A stretch of 28,816 nt of DNA from Sulfurimonas sp. (GTDB taxonomy: Bacteria; Campylobacterota; Campylobacteria; Campylobacterales; Sulfurimonadaceae): contig DTVI01000114.1 of assembly GCA_012963655.1 (NCBI GenBank), forward strand, positions 1-28,816. The letters run 5' to 3'. The notes under the pieces were generated by a model. It was not told where the DNA came from. It worked only from the letters and a program-made list of their open reading frames with translations, and made no database searches. The translations under genes and the position numbers were made by a program. Positions 15,645 through 22,744 of this stretch are shown here, piece by piece. Position 1 is the first letter of the stretch; each line of letters opens with the position of its first letter.

Positions 15645-15658
15645 GCCTTAGGCTTAAT
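15640..15658. terminator. Shared hairpin between convergent genes, containing both stop codons
   Basis: ATTAAGCC (15640-15647), loop TTA, GGCTTAAT (15651-15658) is a perfect 8-bp stem. The stop codon of the radical SAM gene (15642-15644) is in one arm and the stop of the minus-strand DUF2393 gene (15654-15656) is in the other. Neither side has a good U-run, so it may be a weak bidirectional terminator or a 3'-end-stabilising hairpin. Confidence 0.55.
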
Positions 15659-16208
15659 GTGCTGTGATACTTGTAAATTCTGAAACATGTTTAAAGTGGG
15701 GTGGAAAAGGCATTTCAACTCTAAAGCGTTTTGAACTACCTGGTCTTATTTTTACAGCTACAGTATAGCTTCGTTCTATTTTTTGAGGCTTATTTATTTT
15801 GCTTTTGCCACCAAAAGATAAGGCAAAGTCAAAGATTCCACTAGGCTTATAAAAGCTGCCTGCTTTTACATTTCCTGTAACATGCCCCTTATTAACAAGT
15901 TTAACCGTTAGCACAATCTTCCCAATAGTATGATTTCCTTGATTTTTAACAAAGCCTGTAAAAACTATGGATTCTTTTCTAAGTATTCTTGTGTTTTTAA
16001 CCCCATATAAGGTTGCTTTTTTGGTGTATTTATCAATAGCCATAATAGAAAAAGCACCTGCTGTTACAATAACAAGAAAAGATGAAAATATCATTGAAAG
16101 TATATTTTTTCTATTTTCTTCTTTGAATGAGATGAAGACAAAAAATAAAAAAACGAGTCCGAAAGAGCTTATCGCTATCCAATGCCAAAATGTGAAGTAT
16201 GTTGTCAT
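15654..16208 (-). CDS. DUF2393-type membrane protein
   Basis: About 184 residues with two membrane segments near the N-terminus (FWHWIAISSFGLVFLFFVFI and a second at MIFSSFLVIVTAGAFSIMAI). A predicted outer or periplasmic beta domain follows, in which KESIVFTGFVKNQGNHTIGKIVLTVK is the recognisable 'tGfV.N.g...i..c.l.v.l' pattern of DUF2393 proteins, found in Campylobacterota. A second copy of the same type lies just upstream and overlaps it by 4 bases. The start is uncertain: ATG 16208 or TTG 16214, with AAGG 10 or 4 bases upstream. Function is unknown. The stop codon is in the shared hairpin. Confidence 0.7.
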   Translation of the reverse strand: MTTYFTFWHWIAISSFGLVFLFFVFISFKEENRKNILSMIFSSFLVIVTAGAFSIMAIDKYTKKATLYGVKNTRILRKESIVFTGFVKNQGNHTIGKIVLTVKLVNKGHVTGNVKAGSFYKPSGIFDFALSFGGKSKINKPQKIERSYTVAVKIRPGSSKRFRVEMPFPPHFKHVSEFTSITAH

Positions 16209-16708
16209 ATGCAATTTACCTTAATAGATATATTATATTCATTTGTATAAGTAAAGGGCTCAAGTAAAAGCTTGAACTTAATACTATCATTAATATCAAT
16301 TATGTCATCTTTAACTATCGACTCTTTTATAAAAGGCTTTAAAGGAAAGATAATTTCTTCCACAAAATTATTAGCACCCTTATACGCAGAAGATGAAATC
16401 TTACATTTTTTGAAGCTTTGTTTCCCTAGATTTGTAAGGATTCCCTTGATTACAACAGCCTGAGAAAATTCAAGTTTTTTGATACTAAGCTCAGAAATTT
16501 TCGTCTTATAAAGAGTTGAATGTATGAATTGATATCCTATAATAGGGCCTGCTATTAAAATGATAAAAGATAAAAGAATGAGAAGGAGAGAAGGTCTTAT
16601 TTTGTCACGAATTAAGATGGCTAAGAATAGTAGAGTTAAAAATATACTTCCTGATAGAGCAAAAAGAATATAATCATACACATGTAAGGTCTCGATAAAA
16701 TCCTGCAT
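16205..16708 (-). CDS. DUF2393-type membrane protein, second copy
   Basis: About 167 residues from ATG 16708 (an in-frame TTG at 16729 would add seven). It has the same plan as its downstream neighbour: two membrane segments (YDYILFALSGSIFLTLLFLAIL and LLLILLSFIILIAGPIIGY), then a beta domain with FSQAVVIKGILTNLGKQSF followed by KKCKI, the DUF2393 pattern. The two proteins are divergent, with little direct identity outside this pattern, so the duplication is old, and overlapping reading frames suggest that they form a pair. The gene lies 24 bases downstream of hisIE, so all three are probably co-transcribed. No function is known. Confidence 0.68.
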   Translation of the reverse strand: MQDFIETLHVYDYILFALSGSIFLTLLFLAILIRDKIRPSLLLILLSFIILIAGPIIGYQFIHSTLYKTKISELSIKKLEFSQAVVIKGILTNLGKQSFKKCKISSSAYKGANNFVEEIIFPLKPFIKESIVKDDIIDINDSIKFKLLLEPFTYTNEYNISIKVNCI

Positions 16709-16732
16709 AATATTTCTTAGATTATTCAAGGT

Positions 16733-17416
16733 TTATTTATCCGTTCTTGATTTTTTTTCAGCTATTCCACTCATGTTAAACCTACGTGCTAGTTCTTGTT
16801 TTACACGATCAGGTGAGATGTTTTTAAGAGCGAGTGCAACCATAGTATGATACACCATATCTGCTGCCTCATAGACCATCTCTTCATGATCATCATCTTT
16901 AACCGCGAAACAAAACTCACCGGCTTCTTCAACAATCTTTTTCAAGATAGTATTTTCACCCTTGGCAAAAAGTTTAGCGGTCCATGAAGTTTCAGGATCT
17001 GCATTCTTTCGCTCTAAGAGAGTATGATAAAGCTCATCTATAACACCATAGGTAGATGCCATTTCAACTTCAACTTCGGATACGACTTCACCGGTTTCGA
17101 TATTGGTAAAGAAACAAGATTTACGGCCAGTATGACAAGCTACACCTTCTTGAATCACTTTAATTATAAGGGTGTCATTATCACAATCAAGTAAAAATTC
17201 TTTAATGGCTTGTGTATGACCAGAACTTTCACCTTTTTTCCAGATACGCTGTTTTGAGCGAGAAAAATAATGAGCTATTTTTGTAGTAAGAGAAAGCTCT
17301 AATGCTTCTTTATTCATATAAGCCATCATAAGGATTTCGTTTGTTTCCACTTCTTGAACAATAACAGGAAGGAGTTCAGACTTATCCCAGTCTACTTTGT
17401 TTAATGCATTAATCAT
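16733..17416 (-). CDS. hisIE: Bifunctional phosphoribosyl-AMP cyclohydrolase / phosphoribosyl-ATP pyrophosphatase
   Basis: HisIE catalyses the second and third steps of histidine synthesis. The N-terminal cyclohydrolase part (about residues 1-115) has MMAYMNKEAL, THYFSRSKQ-like AHYFSRSKQRIWKKGESSGH, the metal-binding DCDND (77-81) and VACHTGRKSCF with Cys94 and Cys101. The C-terminal pyrophosphatase part (about 125-215) has TSWTAKLFAKGENTILKKIVEEAGE and the metal-binding EEMVYEAADMVYH. Both halves appear complete in 227 residues, so the fused form is intact. A possible AT-rich promoter lies in the 91-base gap before it, after the terminator of the SPFH gene. It is followed by two DUF2393 genes on the same strand. 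Confidence 0.96.
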   Translation of the reverse strand: MINALNKVDWDKSELLPVIVQEVETNEILMMAYMNKEALELSLTTKIAHYFSRSKQRIWKKGESSGHTQAIKEFLLDCDNDTLIIKVIQEGVACHTGRKSCFFTNIETGEVVSEVEVEMASTYGVIDELYHTLLERKNADPETSWTAKLFAKGENTILKKIVEEAGEFCFAVKDDDHEEMVYEAADMVYHTMVALALKNISPDRVKQELARRFNMSGIAEKKSRTDK

Positions 17417-17470
17417 ATGTGATATCTTTATAGTTATAAGTTTTAAATTAATGCTACCTAAGTAAAATTG

Positions 17471-17503
17471 ATTTAAAACTTATCTGGAGAAAACTCCAGA
17501 TAA
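17471..17503 (-). terminator. Terminator of the ilvE-SPFH unit
   Basis: TTATCTGGAG (17480-17489) and CTCCAGATAA (17494-17503) form a perfect 10-bp stem with a four-base loop. Read on the minus strand it begins 4 bases after the SPFH stop codon and runs into GTTTTAAAT, a modest U-run. Confidence 0.75.
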
Positions 17504-17507
17504 AAGA

Positions 17508-18572
17508 TTAACGTGCAGTTGTACGTTGTTGCTTGTCTTTCATATCAACCCAGATATTTGGTGTTGATCCACCAGGTGTCAAGAAAATCTTTGCATCTTT
17601 GTTTACACGAAGTGCGTCATTAAACTTGCCTTGAACCTTGATTTGTTCAAGTTGAATAAGCTTAGTTGTAAGTGAAGCTGAGATAAGTTTGTTTGCCTTA
17701 GCCGTTGCTTCTGCTTCAATACGGATAGCATGTGCTTTACCTTCTGCTTCGATCTTGATAGCATTTGCCTTACCTCTTTCAGTTTCTTCACGTTTAAATG
17801 CATCTTGCTTAGCTTTCTCAACTTCTTGCTGAGCTTGTTCTACTTGTTGCTTAGCTAATTGAACTCTTTCAATTTGTTCTTTAACTTTTTGAGGAAGAAC
17901 GATTTCTCTAAGTTGAACAGACTCAAGTTGAGCTGGAGAATTTTCTAAACCATCAATACTTTTAGAAATACCTACTTCAATTGCTTTTGCAATTTCATTA
18001 CGTTTAGTTGGAAGGCTTTCCGCGTCATAATTACCTACAACATTTCTTACTACATCACGTACAACAGGATTAACAATTTTTTCTTCCCAAGAAAATCCCC
18101 AGTTAGAGATAGTTTGAGCTGCATTGATTGAATTTAGTCTATACTGGACAGTAAGTTCAATTCCAACAGGAAGACCACGTTTATCAAGAACAGTAATTGC
18201 TGGTTTAACAGTAAGACCGTCACCTGAAATAGAAGAACGTTCAATTCTATCAGCATAATTAATGATACGAACCTTTGTATCAACTAAATATACTTTTTGA
18301 ATAACTGGAATGATAAAATGAAGACCTGGAAGAAGTGAATTAGCTTCATACTTACCATTAGTTGACAGAATACCTCTTTGTCCTTCTTCTACAATTGTAA
18401 AAGGCTTAGCAAGCATTAAAAGAACAACAAGTCCAATGATAAAGTAAATAAAACCTGAACCTTTAAAGTTAAAGTCAAAATTTGGAACCTTAGGGCCTTT
18501 TGGTGGAAAACCGTTTCCACCTCCGCCAGCTTTTTTCTTCTTGTTGAAGTAATCGTTCATATCTGTTGCCAT
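17508..18572 (-). CDS. SPFH/Band 7 (prohibitin-like) membrane protein
   Basis: A 354-residue membrane-anchored SPFH protein. It has a short basic Gly/Pro-rich cytoplasmic start (NDYFNKKKKAGGGGNGFPPK), one membrane span at about residues 40-58 (FIYFIIGLVVLLMLAKPF), then the Band 7 domain starting TIVEEGQRGILSTNGKY with LLPGLHFIIPVIQKVYLVDTKVR. A long coiled coil follows (EQIERVQLAKQQVEQAQQEV into the EGKAHAIRIEAEATAKANK repeats). Such proteins form large ring-shaped assemblies that often regulate FtsH-type proteases. I chose the ATG at 18572 because GGAG precedes it and relatives begin in this way; an ATG five codons upstream is possible. It follows ilvE by about 27 bases, a pairing I also recall in Campylobacter jejuni. 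Confidence 0.88.
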   Translation of the reverse strand: MATDMNDYFNKKKKAGGGGNGFPPKGPKVPNFDFNFKGSGFIYFIIGLVVLLMLAKPFTIVEEGQRGILSTNGKYEANSLLPGLHFIIPVIQKVYLVDTKVRIINYADRIERSSISGDGLTVKPAITVLDKRGLPVGIELTVQYRLNSINAAQTISNWGFSWEEKIVNPVVRDVVRNVVGNYDAESLPTKRNEIAKAIEVGISKSIDGLENSPAQLESVQLREIVLPQKVKEQIERVQLAKQQVEQAQQEVEKAKQDAFKREETERGKANAIKIEAEGKAHAIRIEAEATAKANKLISASLTTKLIQLEQIKVQGKFNDALRVNKDAKIFLTPGGSTPNIWVDMKDKQQRTTAR

Positions 18573-18599
18573 TTTATAAATCTCCATTTAAATTTTCCT

Positions 18600-19526
18600 T
18601 TAGTTTTGATTGATGTATGTTAGGTAGTGCTCGTATTTTGAATTACGTCCAAAAACAACGTCAAAATAAGTACTTTGAATTTTTTCAGTAATTGGTCCAC
18701 GCGAACCACATCCAATAACACGTGCATCAATTTCACGTATAGGTGTAATCTCAGCAGCAGTTCCTGTTAGAAAGGCTTCATCTGCAACATAAATTTCTTC
18801 TCTAGTTATGCGTCTACGAATTACAGGCATGCCCATATCTTCAGCTAACTCAATAACCATTTTTTGTGTAATAGATTCTAATGAATTGTCATTTGGGGGT
18901 GAGATTAACTGACCCTTGTAGACCATAAAGAAACAAGCACCACTGGCCTCAGCCACATAACCTTGATCATCAAGTAGAAGTGCCTCATCATAACCACAGT
19001 CAATAGCTTCATACTTTGCCATTTGTGAGTTAAGATAGTTAGCCGTAGCCTTTGCTTTTCCCATACTTGAAGTATTAGAAGCTCTGGTCATAGAAGCAAC
19101 CTTTAAACGGATACCGCTTTTAAGTCCTTCTTCTCCAAGATAAGCTCCCCACTCCCAAGCTGCGATAACAGTTTCAACAGGAGCATCTTTATGATAAATT
19201 CCCATTTGTCCATAACCTAAAAATGAAAAAGGACGAAGATAAACATTATCGCCTTCAAACTCATTGGCCTTAACAAGGTCAATTTGTGCTTTATTTAACT
19301 CATCTACAGTATACGGGATATCAATAAGTGTCATTTTTGCAGACTCAAGCAAACGTTCAGTATGGTCTTGAAGTCTAAATATAGCGTAACCCTTAGCGGT
19401 TTTATAAGCCTTAGTTCCTTCAATAACACCATTTCCATAATGCAGAGTATGAGATAATACATGTGTTTGTGCTTCAGCCCAAGGCTTCATTTCACCATTC
19501 ATCCAAATATATTTGGCTTCGTTCAT
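18600..19526 (-). CDS. ilvE: Branched-chain amino acid aminotransferase
   Basis: IlvE performs the last step of leucine, isoleucine and valine synthesis. The 308-residue fold-type IV PLP enzyme has WMNGEMKPWAEAQTHVLSHTLHYG, GVIEGTKAY, YLRPFSFLGYGQMG, the region with the PLP lysine SSMGKAKATANYLNSQMAK, the conserved DEALLLDDQGYVAEASGACFFMV and FLTGTAAEITPI. Length matches the family. TAGGA lies 7 bases upstream of the ATG. The SPFH gene follows in the same unit. Upstream lies a highly structured spacer that ends the globin transcript. Confidence 0.96.
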   Translation of the reverse strand: MNEAKYIWMNGEMKPWAEAQTHVLSHTLHYGNGVIEGTKAYKTAKGYAIFRLQDHTERLLESAKMTLIDIPYTVDELNKAQIDLVKANEFEGDNVYLRPFSFLGYGQMGIYHKDAPVETVIAAWEWGAYLGEEGLKSGIRLKVASMTRASNTSSMGKAKATANYLNSQMAKYEAIDCGYDEALLLDDQGYVAEASGACFFMVYKGQLISPPNDNSLESITQKMVIELAEDMGMPVIRRRITREEIYVADEAFLTGTAAEITPIREIDARVIGCGSRGPITEKIQSTYFDVVFGRNSKYEHYLTYINQN

Positions 19527-19571
19527 TTAGTGTTCCTAAAAATTGTTTAATTAAAATATAGGTGATTCTAT

Positions 19572-19693
19572 CTAAAAAAGACTTCAGTCTTTTTTAGGGG
19601 AAAAGGGAAAGAACAAAAAGGCTCTTACTCTTTGCATTAGCGAAGTATACTCTTGCCCATGTTCCCTTCCCCAAAAAAGCTAAATGCTTTTTT
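19572..19693. repeat. Nested inverted-repeat element between the globin gene and ilvE
   Basis: Five ordered parts fill the spacer. Hairpin A, 19572-19597, is a near-perfect 12-bp stem CTAAAAAAGACT / AGTCTTTTTTAG. Arm B, 19597-19614, begins GGGGAAAAGGGAA. A 46-base centre holds a small hairpin CTTTGC-ATTA-GCGAAG (19630-19645). Arm B', 19661-19672, is GTTCCCTTCCCC, complementary to B apart from extra A's in arm B. Hairpin C, 19673-19693, is AAAAAAGC / GCTTTTTT and contains the globin stop codon. Hairpin C on the minus strand is a credible terminator for the globin gene. The mirror arrangement suggests a bidirectional terminator cluster, a MITE-like or REP-like element, or a structured RNA. I see no target-site duplication. 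Confidence 0.65.
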
Positions 19694-20147
19694 AAGACGG
19701 TGTGTTAACCATCCACTGAGAAAACACGTTTAAGTAGTTCCAATAAGACTGAATGTTTTCATTTGAAACCTTAGGTGCTAATGCAGGTAAAAGCATTGCA
19801 TAACACTCTAACCATCTTTGTCTAGCGTGTTCATCAATTCTAAAAGGTGCATGACGTTTTCCCATCATAGGAGCACCTCTACTCTCATTAAAATACTTAG
19901 GTCCTCCACAAATTTGTATCATGAAGTCTGCAGCATGTTTTTTTGCATCTGCAAATTCTTGAGGGTCTTCAGTAGGAAAAAGCTGAGAGATATCACTGTC
20001 TTTTAGTAAGTCATAATGCTTTCCTATAAGTTCTCTAAAACCTTCTTCTGTAATTTGTGTTAAAAACTCTGGGTTAGGCTTACTAACATCAGGTTTTATA
20101 CCAAGTTGACCCGGTGTTACTACTAAGTTAAGTGAAGAAAAATTCAT
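19692..20147 (-). CDS. Truncated hemoglobin, group II-like
   Basis: A 151-residue heme protein of the truncated (2-on-2) globin family. Group II features are CGGPKYFNESRGAPMMGKRHAPFRI, where His99 in RHAPF is the expected proximal heme ligand, and the Trp of RQRWLECY (residue 112), the conserved G8 position. The N-terminal 25 residues (MNFSSLNLVVTPGQLGIKPD) are an extension beyond the globin core. Such proteins bind O2 and NO and may protect against nitrosative stress, but the exact ligand role cannot be read from sequence. AGGA lies 5 bases before the ATG. It is transcribed divergently from the aldehyde dehydrogenase gene, and its stop codon lies inside hairpin C of the downstream repeat element. 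Confidence 0.85.
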   Translation of the reverse strand: MNFSSLNLVVTPGQLGIKPDVSKPNPEFLTQITEEGFRELIGKHYDLLKDSDISQLFPTEDPQEFADAKKHAADFMIQICGGPKYFNESRGAPMMGKRHAPFRIDEHARQRWLECYAMLLPALAPKVSNENIQSYWNYLNVFSQWMVNTPS

Positions 20148-20189
20148 TATTATCCTATATGATTTATTGATGGAATTTTAGACTAAATA

Positions 20190-20236
20190 AGTATAAAACA
20201 AGTTAAATAAATTTGATTAATGTATAATTCTATAAT
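20190..20236. promoter_or_regulatory. Divergent promoter region, globin and aldehyde dehydrogenase
   Basis: On the plus strand there are two TATAAT boxes (20223-20228, preceded by TG, and 20231-20236), 90 bases upstream of the dehydrogenase start. On the minus strand TATACT (20190-20195) lies about 45 bases upstream of the globin start. No good -35 box is visible. The dehydrogenase leader can form a stem CTCAC (20255-20259) with GTGAG (20291-20295). Confidence 0.45.
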
Positions 20237-20321
20237 TAAACCATTATTGGATACCTCACCTTAAGACATTTTTCCAAGGGAAGAATGATAGTGAGCAAAG
20301 TCAATTTATAAGGATACGACT

Positions 20322-21737
20322 ATGGAAGCTAAGATATTTTTTGGAAGTACACAAGCCACTAAAAAAGAGATGAGTGAGAGACACTCCCCTTTTGATGGAA
20401 AGCTAGTGTCTAAAGCCCCCATCTGTAGTGCTGAAGATACTACCAAGGCATTAAAGATTGCGCAAGACGCAACTGTAGAAGCAAAGGCTTCAAGCCTGTC
20501 TCAAAGATGTGATTGGCTTTTAGATGTTGCTTCAAAAATGAAAGAAAACCGTGAAGACCTAGCTCGTACTATGACAGATGAGGTAGGAAAACCTTTAATG
20601 TTTTCTCGTGTAGAGGTTGATAGAGCAATTGAAACAGTAAAGCTTTCAGCTGAAACTATGCGAACAATGCATGGTGAAACAATTAATACAGATGCTATGC
20701 CCTCAGGAAAAAAGACAATTTCTTACTTTTTTAGAGAGCCAGTAGGGGTAGTTTCTGCTATTACGCCTTTTAACTTTCCTTTAAACCTTGTTGCACATAA
20801 ACTTGCGCCTGCTCTTGTTTCTGGAAACTGTGTAGTCCTTAAACCAACACCCGAAGCACCTCTTACTGCTTATAAATTTGCTAAGCTTTTTATTGAGAGT
20901 GAATACGCCGTTAAAGACGCACTCTCAGTAGTATATGGAGATGTAGAAGTTGGCTCAACCTTAGTTGAAAGCGGTATTCCTAGAGTTATCTCCTTTACAG
21001 GTTCAGTACCTGTGGGAAATATTATTACACGTTCTGCCGGAATTAAAAAGATCTCTTTAGAACTGGGTGGAAATGCAGCAAGTTTTATAGATAAGTCAGC
21101 AGACATAGATCTCGCAGCTTCTAGATGTGCATTAGGTGCCTTTGTAAATTCTGGTCAGGTATGTATCTCCCTTCAAAGAATTTATGTGCATGAAGATATA
21201 TATGATGCCTTTGCAAGTAAAATGGCAGAAGCAACGTCTAAGTTAGTAGTAGGTTCACCTTATGATGAAAATACCTTTATGGGACCGCTTATTGATGATG
21301 AAGCGGCTACTAGAGCTTTGGGTTGGGTACAGTCTGCAATTGATGAAGGGGCTAAGGCTCTTACTGAAGTTAAGTGTGAGGGGAGAATGTTTCATCCTTG
21401 TGTCATGGTAGATGTAAGAGATGATATGGCCATTGTATGTGAAGAAGTCTTTGCTCCTATCGTATCTTTGGTTAAGGTTAAAGACTTTGATGAGGCTATG
21501 CCAAAGATGAACAATTCACCTTATGGTCTTCAGTCTTCAGTTTTTACTAATGATTTAAAGCTAACACAAAGAGCTATACATGAGTTAGATGCAGGGGGTA
21601 TTATTATTAATGATATGCCAACACTTAGATTTGATATTCAACCTTATGGTGGAGTGAAATTAAGTGGAGTAGGGCGTGAGGGTCCTCGTTTTGCTATAGA
21701 AGAATTTACAGAGATTAAGTCAGTAGTTATTTGCTAG
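20322..21737 (+). CDS. NAD(P)-dependent aldehyde dehydrogenase
   Basis: A complete 471-residue member of the ALDH superfamily that oxidises an aldehyde to the acid. Seen in order: SAITPFNFPLNLVAHKLAPAL, VLKPTPEAPLTAY (cofactor binding), the Rossmann turn ISFTGSVPVGN, the general-base Glu in KKISLELGGN, the catalytic Cys281 in NSGQVCISLQR, EEVFAPIV and the C-terminal PYGGVKLSGVGREG. The VCISLQR form of the active-site motif is typical of the lactaldehyde/glyceraldehyde-phosphate-like branch (as in the CofA and GapN-like groups), not of betaine or retinal dehydrogenases. The actual substrate cannot be given. AAGGA lies 7 bases before the ATG. The DUF523 gene overlaps its last codon. Confidence 0.92.
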   Translation: MEAKIFFGSTQATKKEMSERHSPFDGKLVSKAPICSAEDTTKALKIAQDATVEAKASSLSQRCDWLLDVASKMKENREDLARTMTDEVGKPLMFSRVEVDRAIETVKLSAETMRTMHGETINTDAMPSGKKTISYFFREPVGVVSAITPFNFPLNLVAHKLAPALVSGNCVVLKPTPEAPLTAYKFAKLFIESEYAVKDALSVVYGDVEVGSTLVESGIPRVISFTGSVPVGNIITRSAGIKKISLELGGNAASFIDKSADIDLAASRCALGAFVNSGQVCISLQRIYVHEDIYDAFASKMAEATSKLVVGSPYDENTFMGPLIDDEAATRALGWVQSAIDEGAKALTEVKCEGRMFHPCVMVDVRDDMAIVCEEVFAPIVSLVKVKDFDEAMPKMNNSPYGLQSSVFTNDLKLTQRAIHELDAGGIIINDMPTLRFDIQPYGGVKLSGVGREGPRFAIEEFTEIKSVVIC

Positions 21738-22180
21738 TGAAGGCTAGGAAAAAACGTGTTTTAGTGTCGTCTTGTCTTTTAAATGAAATGTGCCGGTATG
21801 ATGGCACAAAGAAGATGAATATTGCAGATGATTTAAAAGACTATGAGATTATCTCTTTTTGTCCTGAAAAGTTTATGGGTGTTCCAAGAAAAAAAATCTC
21901 TTTAGAAATGATTAATGAAAATATTAATGTCGTATGTGAAGATGGTATGAATTTAACTAAAGTGTTAAGTACTGAGATTGATGACTTTATGAACGCATGT
22001 GAAAGTTTTGATAAGATTATCTTAAAGTCGAAGTCACCCTCATGTGGGTTTAAAACAACCCCCATTTTAGATGAGGGTGAAATTAAAATTGCAAATGGCT
22101 TGCTTGTGCACAAACTCTTAGAAGTTTATGATGAAGCAATCTTTTTTGATGAAACAAATTATAAGGAAAATATATGTTAG
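21737..22180 (+). CDS. DUF523 family protein
   Basis: A 147-residue cytoplasmic protein of the DUF523 family. Motifs are VSSCLLNEMCRYDGTKK at the N-terminus, FCPEKFMGVPRKK in the middle and the LKSKSPSCG signature near residue 100. The conserved Cys residues in SCLLxxxCRYDG, FCPE and PSCG suggest metal or iron-sulfur binding, but no activity is established. I start at GTG 21737, which overlaps the TAG of the aldehyde dehydrogenase gene; TTG 21731 is the alternative. No clear ribosome binding site is present, so translation is likely coupled. Its own stop codon overlaps the start of bcp by 7 bases, making a tight three-gene unit. Confidence 0.85.
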   Translation: MKARKKRVLVSSCLLNEMCRYDGTKKMNIADDLKDYEIISFCPEKFMGVPRKKISLEMINENINVVCEDGMNLTKVLSTEIDDFMNACESFDKIILKSKSPSCGFKTTPILDEGEIKIANGLLVHKLLEVYDEAIFFDETNYKENIC

Positions 22181-22641
22181 AAGTAGGAAATAAGGCACCA
22201 GAATTCTGTTTGCCAAACCAAGATGATGTAGAAATATGTTCACGTGACTTAAAAGGCAAGTGGATAGTTTTATATTTTTACCCTAGAGATAACACACCGG
22301 GTTGTACAACAGAAGCCTGTGAATTTACACAGGCAGAACCAGAGTTTGATAACTTAGACGCAATTATTATAGGTGTTAGTGCAGACACAACGAAGAAACA
22401 TAGAAACTTTATTGAGAAGCATTCTTTAGGTATTACACTTCTTGCTGATGTTAGTACAGAAATGATGCAAGAATTTGGCGTGTGGAAGATGAAAAAGAAT
22501 TACGGTAAAGAGTATATGGGAATAGTAAGAACAACGCTTATCATTGACCCTAAGGGCATGATTGCAGAGGTTTGGAATAATGTACGTGTTAAAGAACATG
22601 TAGCTAAGGTACAAACAAGACTAGCTGAATTACAAGTTTAA
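22174..22641 (+). CDS. bcp: Thioredoxin-dependent peroxiredoxin, Bcp/PrxQ type
   Basis: Bcp reduces hydrogen and organic peroxides and is regenerated by thioredoxin. The 155-residue protein has the N-terminal VGNKAPEFCLPNQD, the active site PRDNTPGCTTEACEF with the peroxidatic Cys44 and the resolving Cys49 five residues later (the atypical two-Cys arrangement of PrxQ), ADTTKKHRNFIEKHSL and RTTLIIDPKG. GVWKMKKNYGKEYMG is the usual loop. AAGGAAAATAT precedes the ATG. Its reducing partners trxA and trxB are about 10 kb upstream on the same strand. A good terminator follows. Confidence 0.95.
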   Translation: MLEVGNKAPEFCLPNQDDVEICSRDLKGKWIVLYFYPRDNTPGCTTEACEFTQAEPEFDNLDAIIIGVSADTTKKHRNFIEKHSLGITLLADVSTEMMQEFGVWKMKKNYGKEYMGIVRTTLIIDPKGMIAEVWNNVRVKEHVAKVQTRLAELQV

Positions 22642-22647
22642 TCTTCA

Positions 22648-22678
22648 AAGGTCTTAGAAAAAGACCTTCTTTCTTTGT
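22648..22678 (+). terminator. Rho-independent terminator after bcp
   Basis: AAGGTCTT (22648-22655) pairs with AAGACCTT (22661-22668) over the loop AGAAA and runs into CTTTCTTTG. It starts 7 bases beyond the stop codon and ends the aldehyde dehydrogenase-DUF523-bcp unit. Confidence 0.8.
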
Positions 22679-22719
22679 GTGAAAATAAAAATATTTTGAA
22701 TTGTTAAAGAGTGAAGGAT

Positions 22720-22740
22720 AAATCTCGCTAATGCGAGACT
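22720..22740 (-). terminator. Hairpin after the outer-membrane barrel gene
   Basis: TCTCGC (22723-22728) and GCGAGA (22733-22738) pair around a TAAT loop, extendable with A-T and G-T pairs at the base. It lies 4 bases beyond the barrel gene stop, read on the minus strand; the following U-run is short (TTTAT). The core CGCTAATGC also occurs in the centre of the globin-ilvE repeat. Confidence 0.6.
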
Positions 22741-22744
22741 TATA

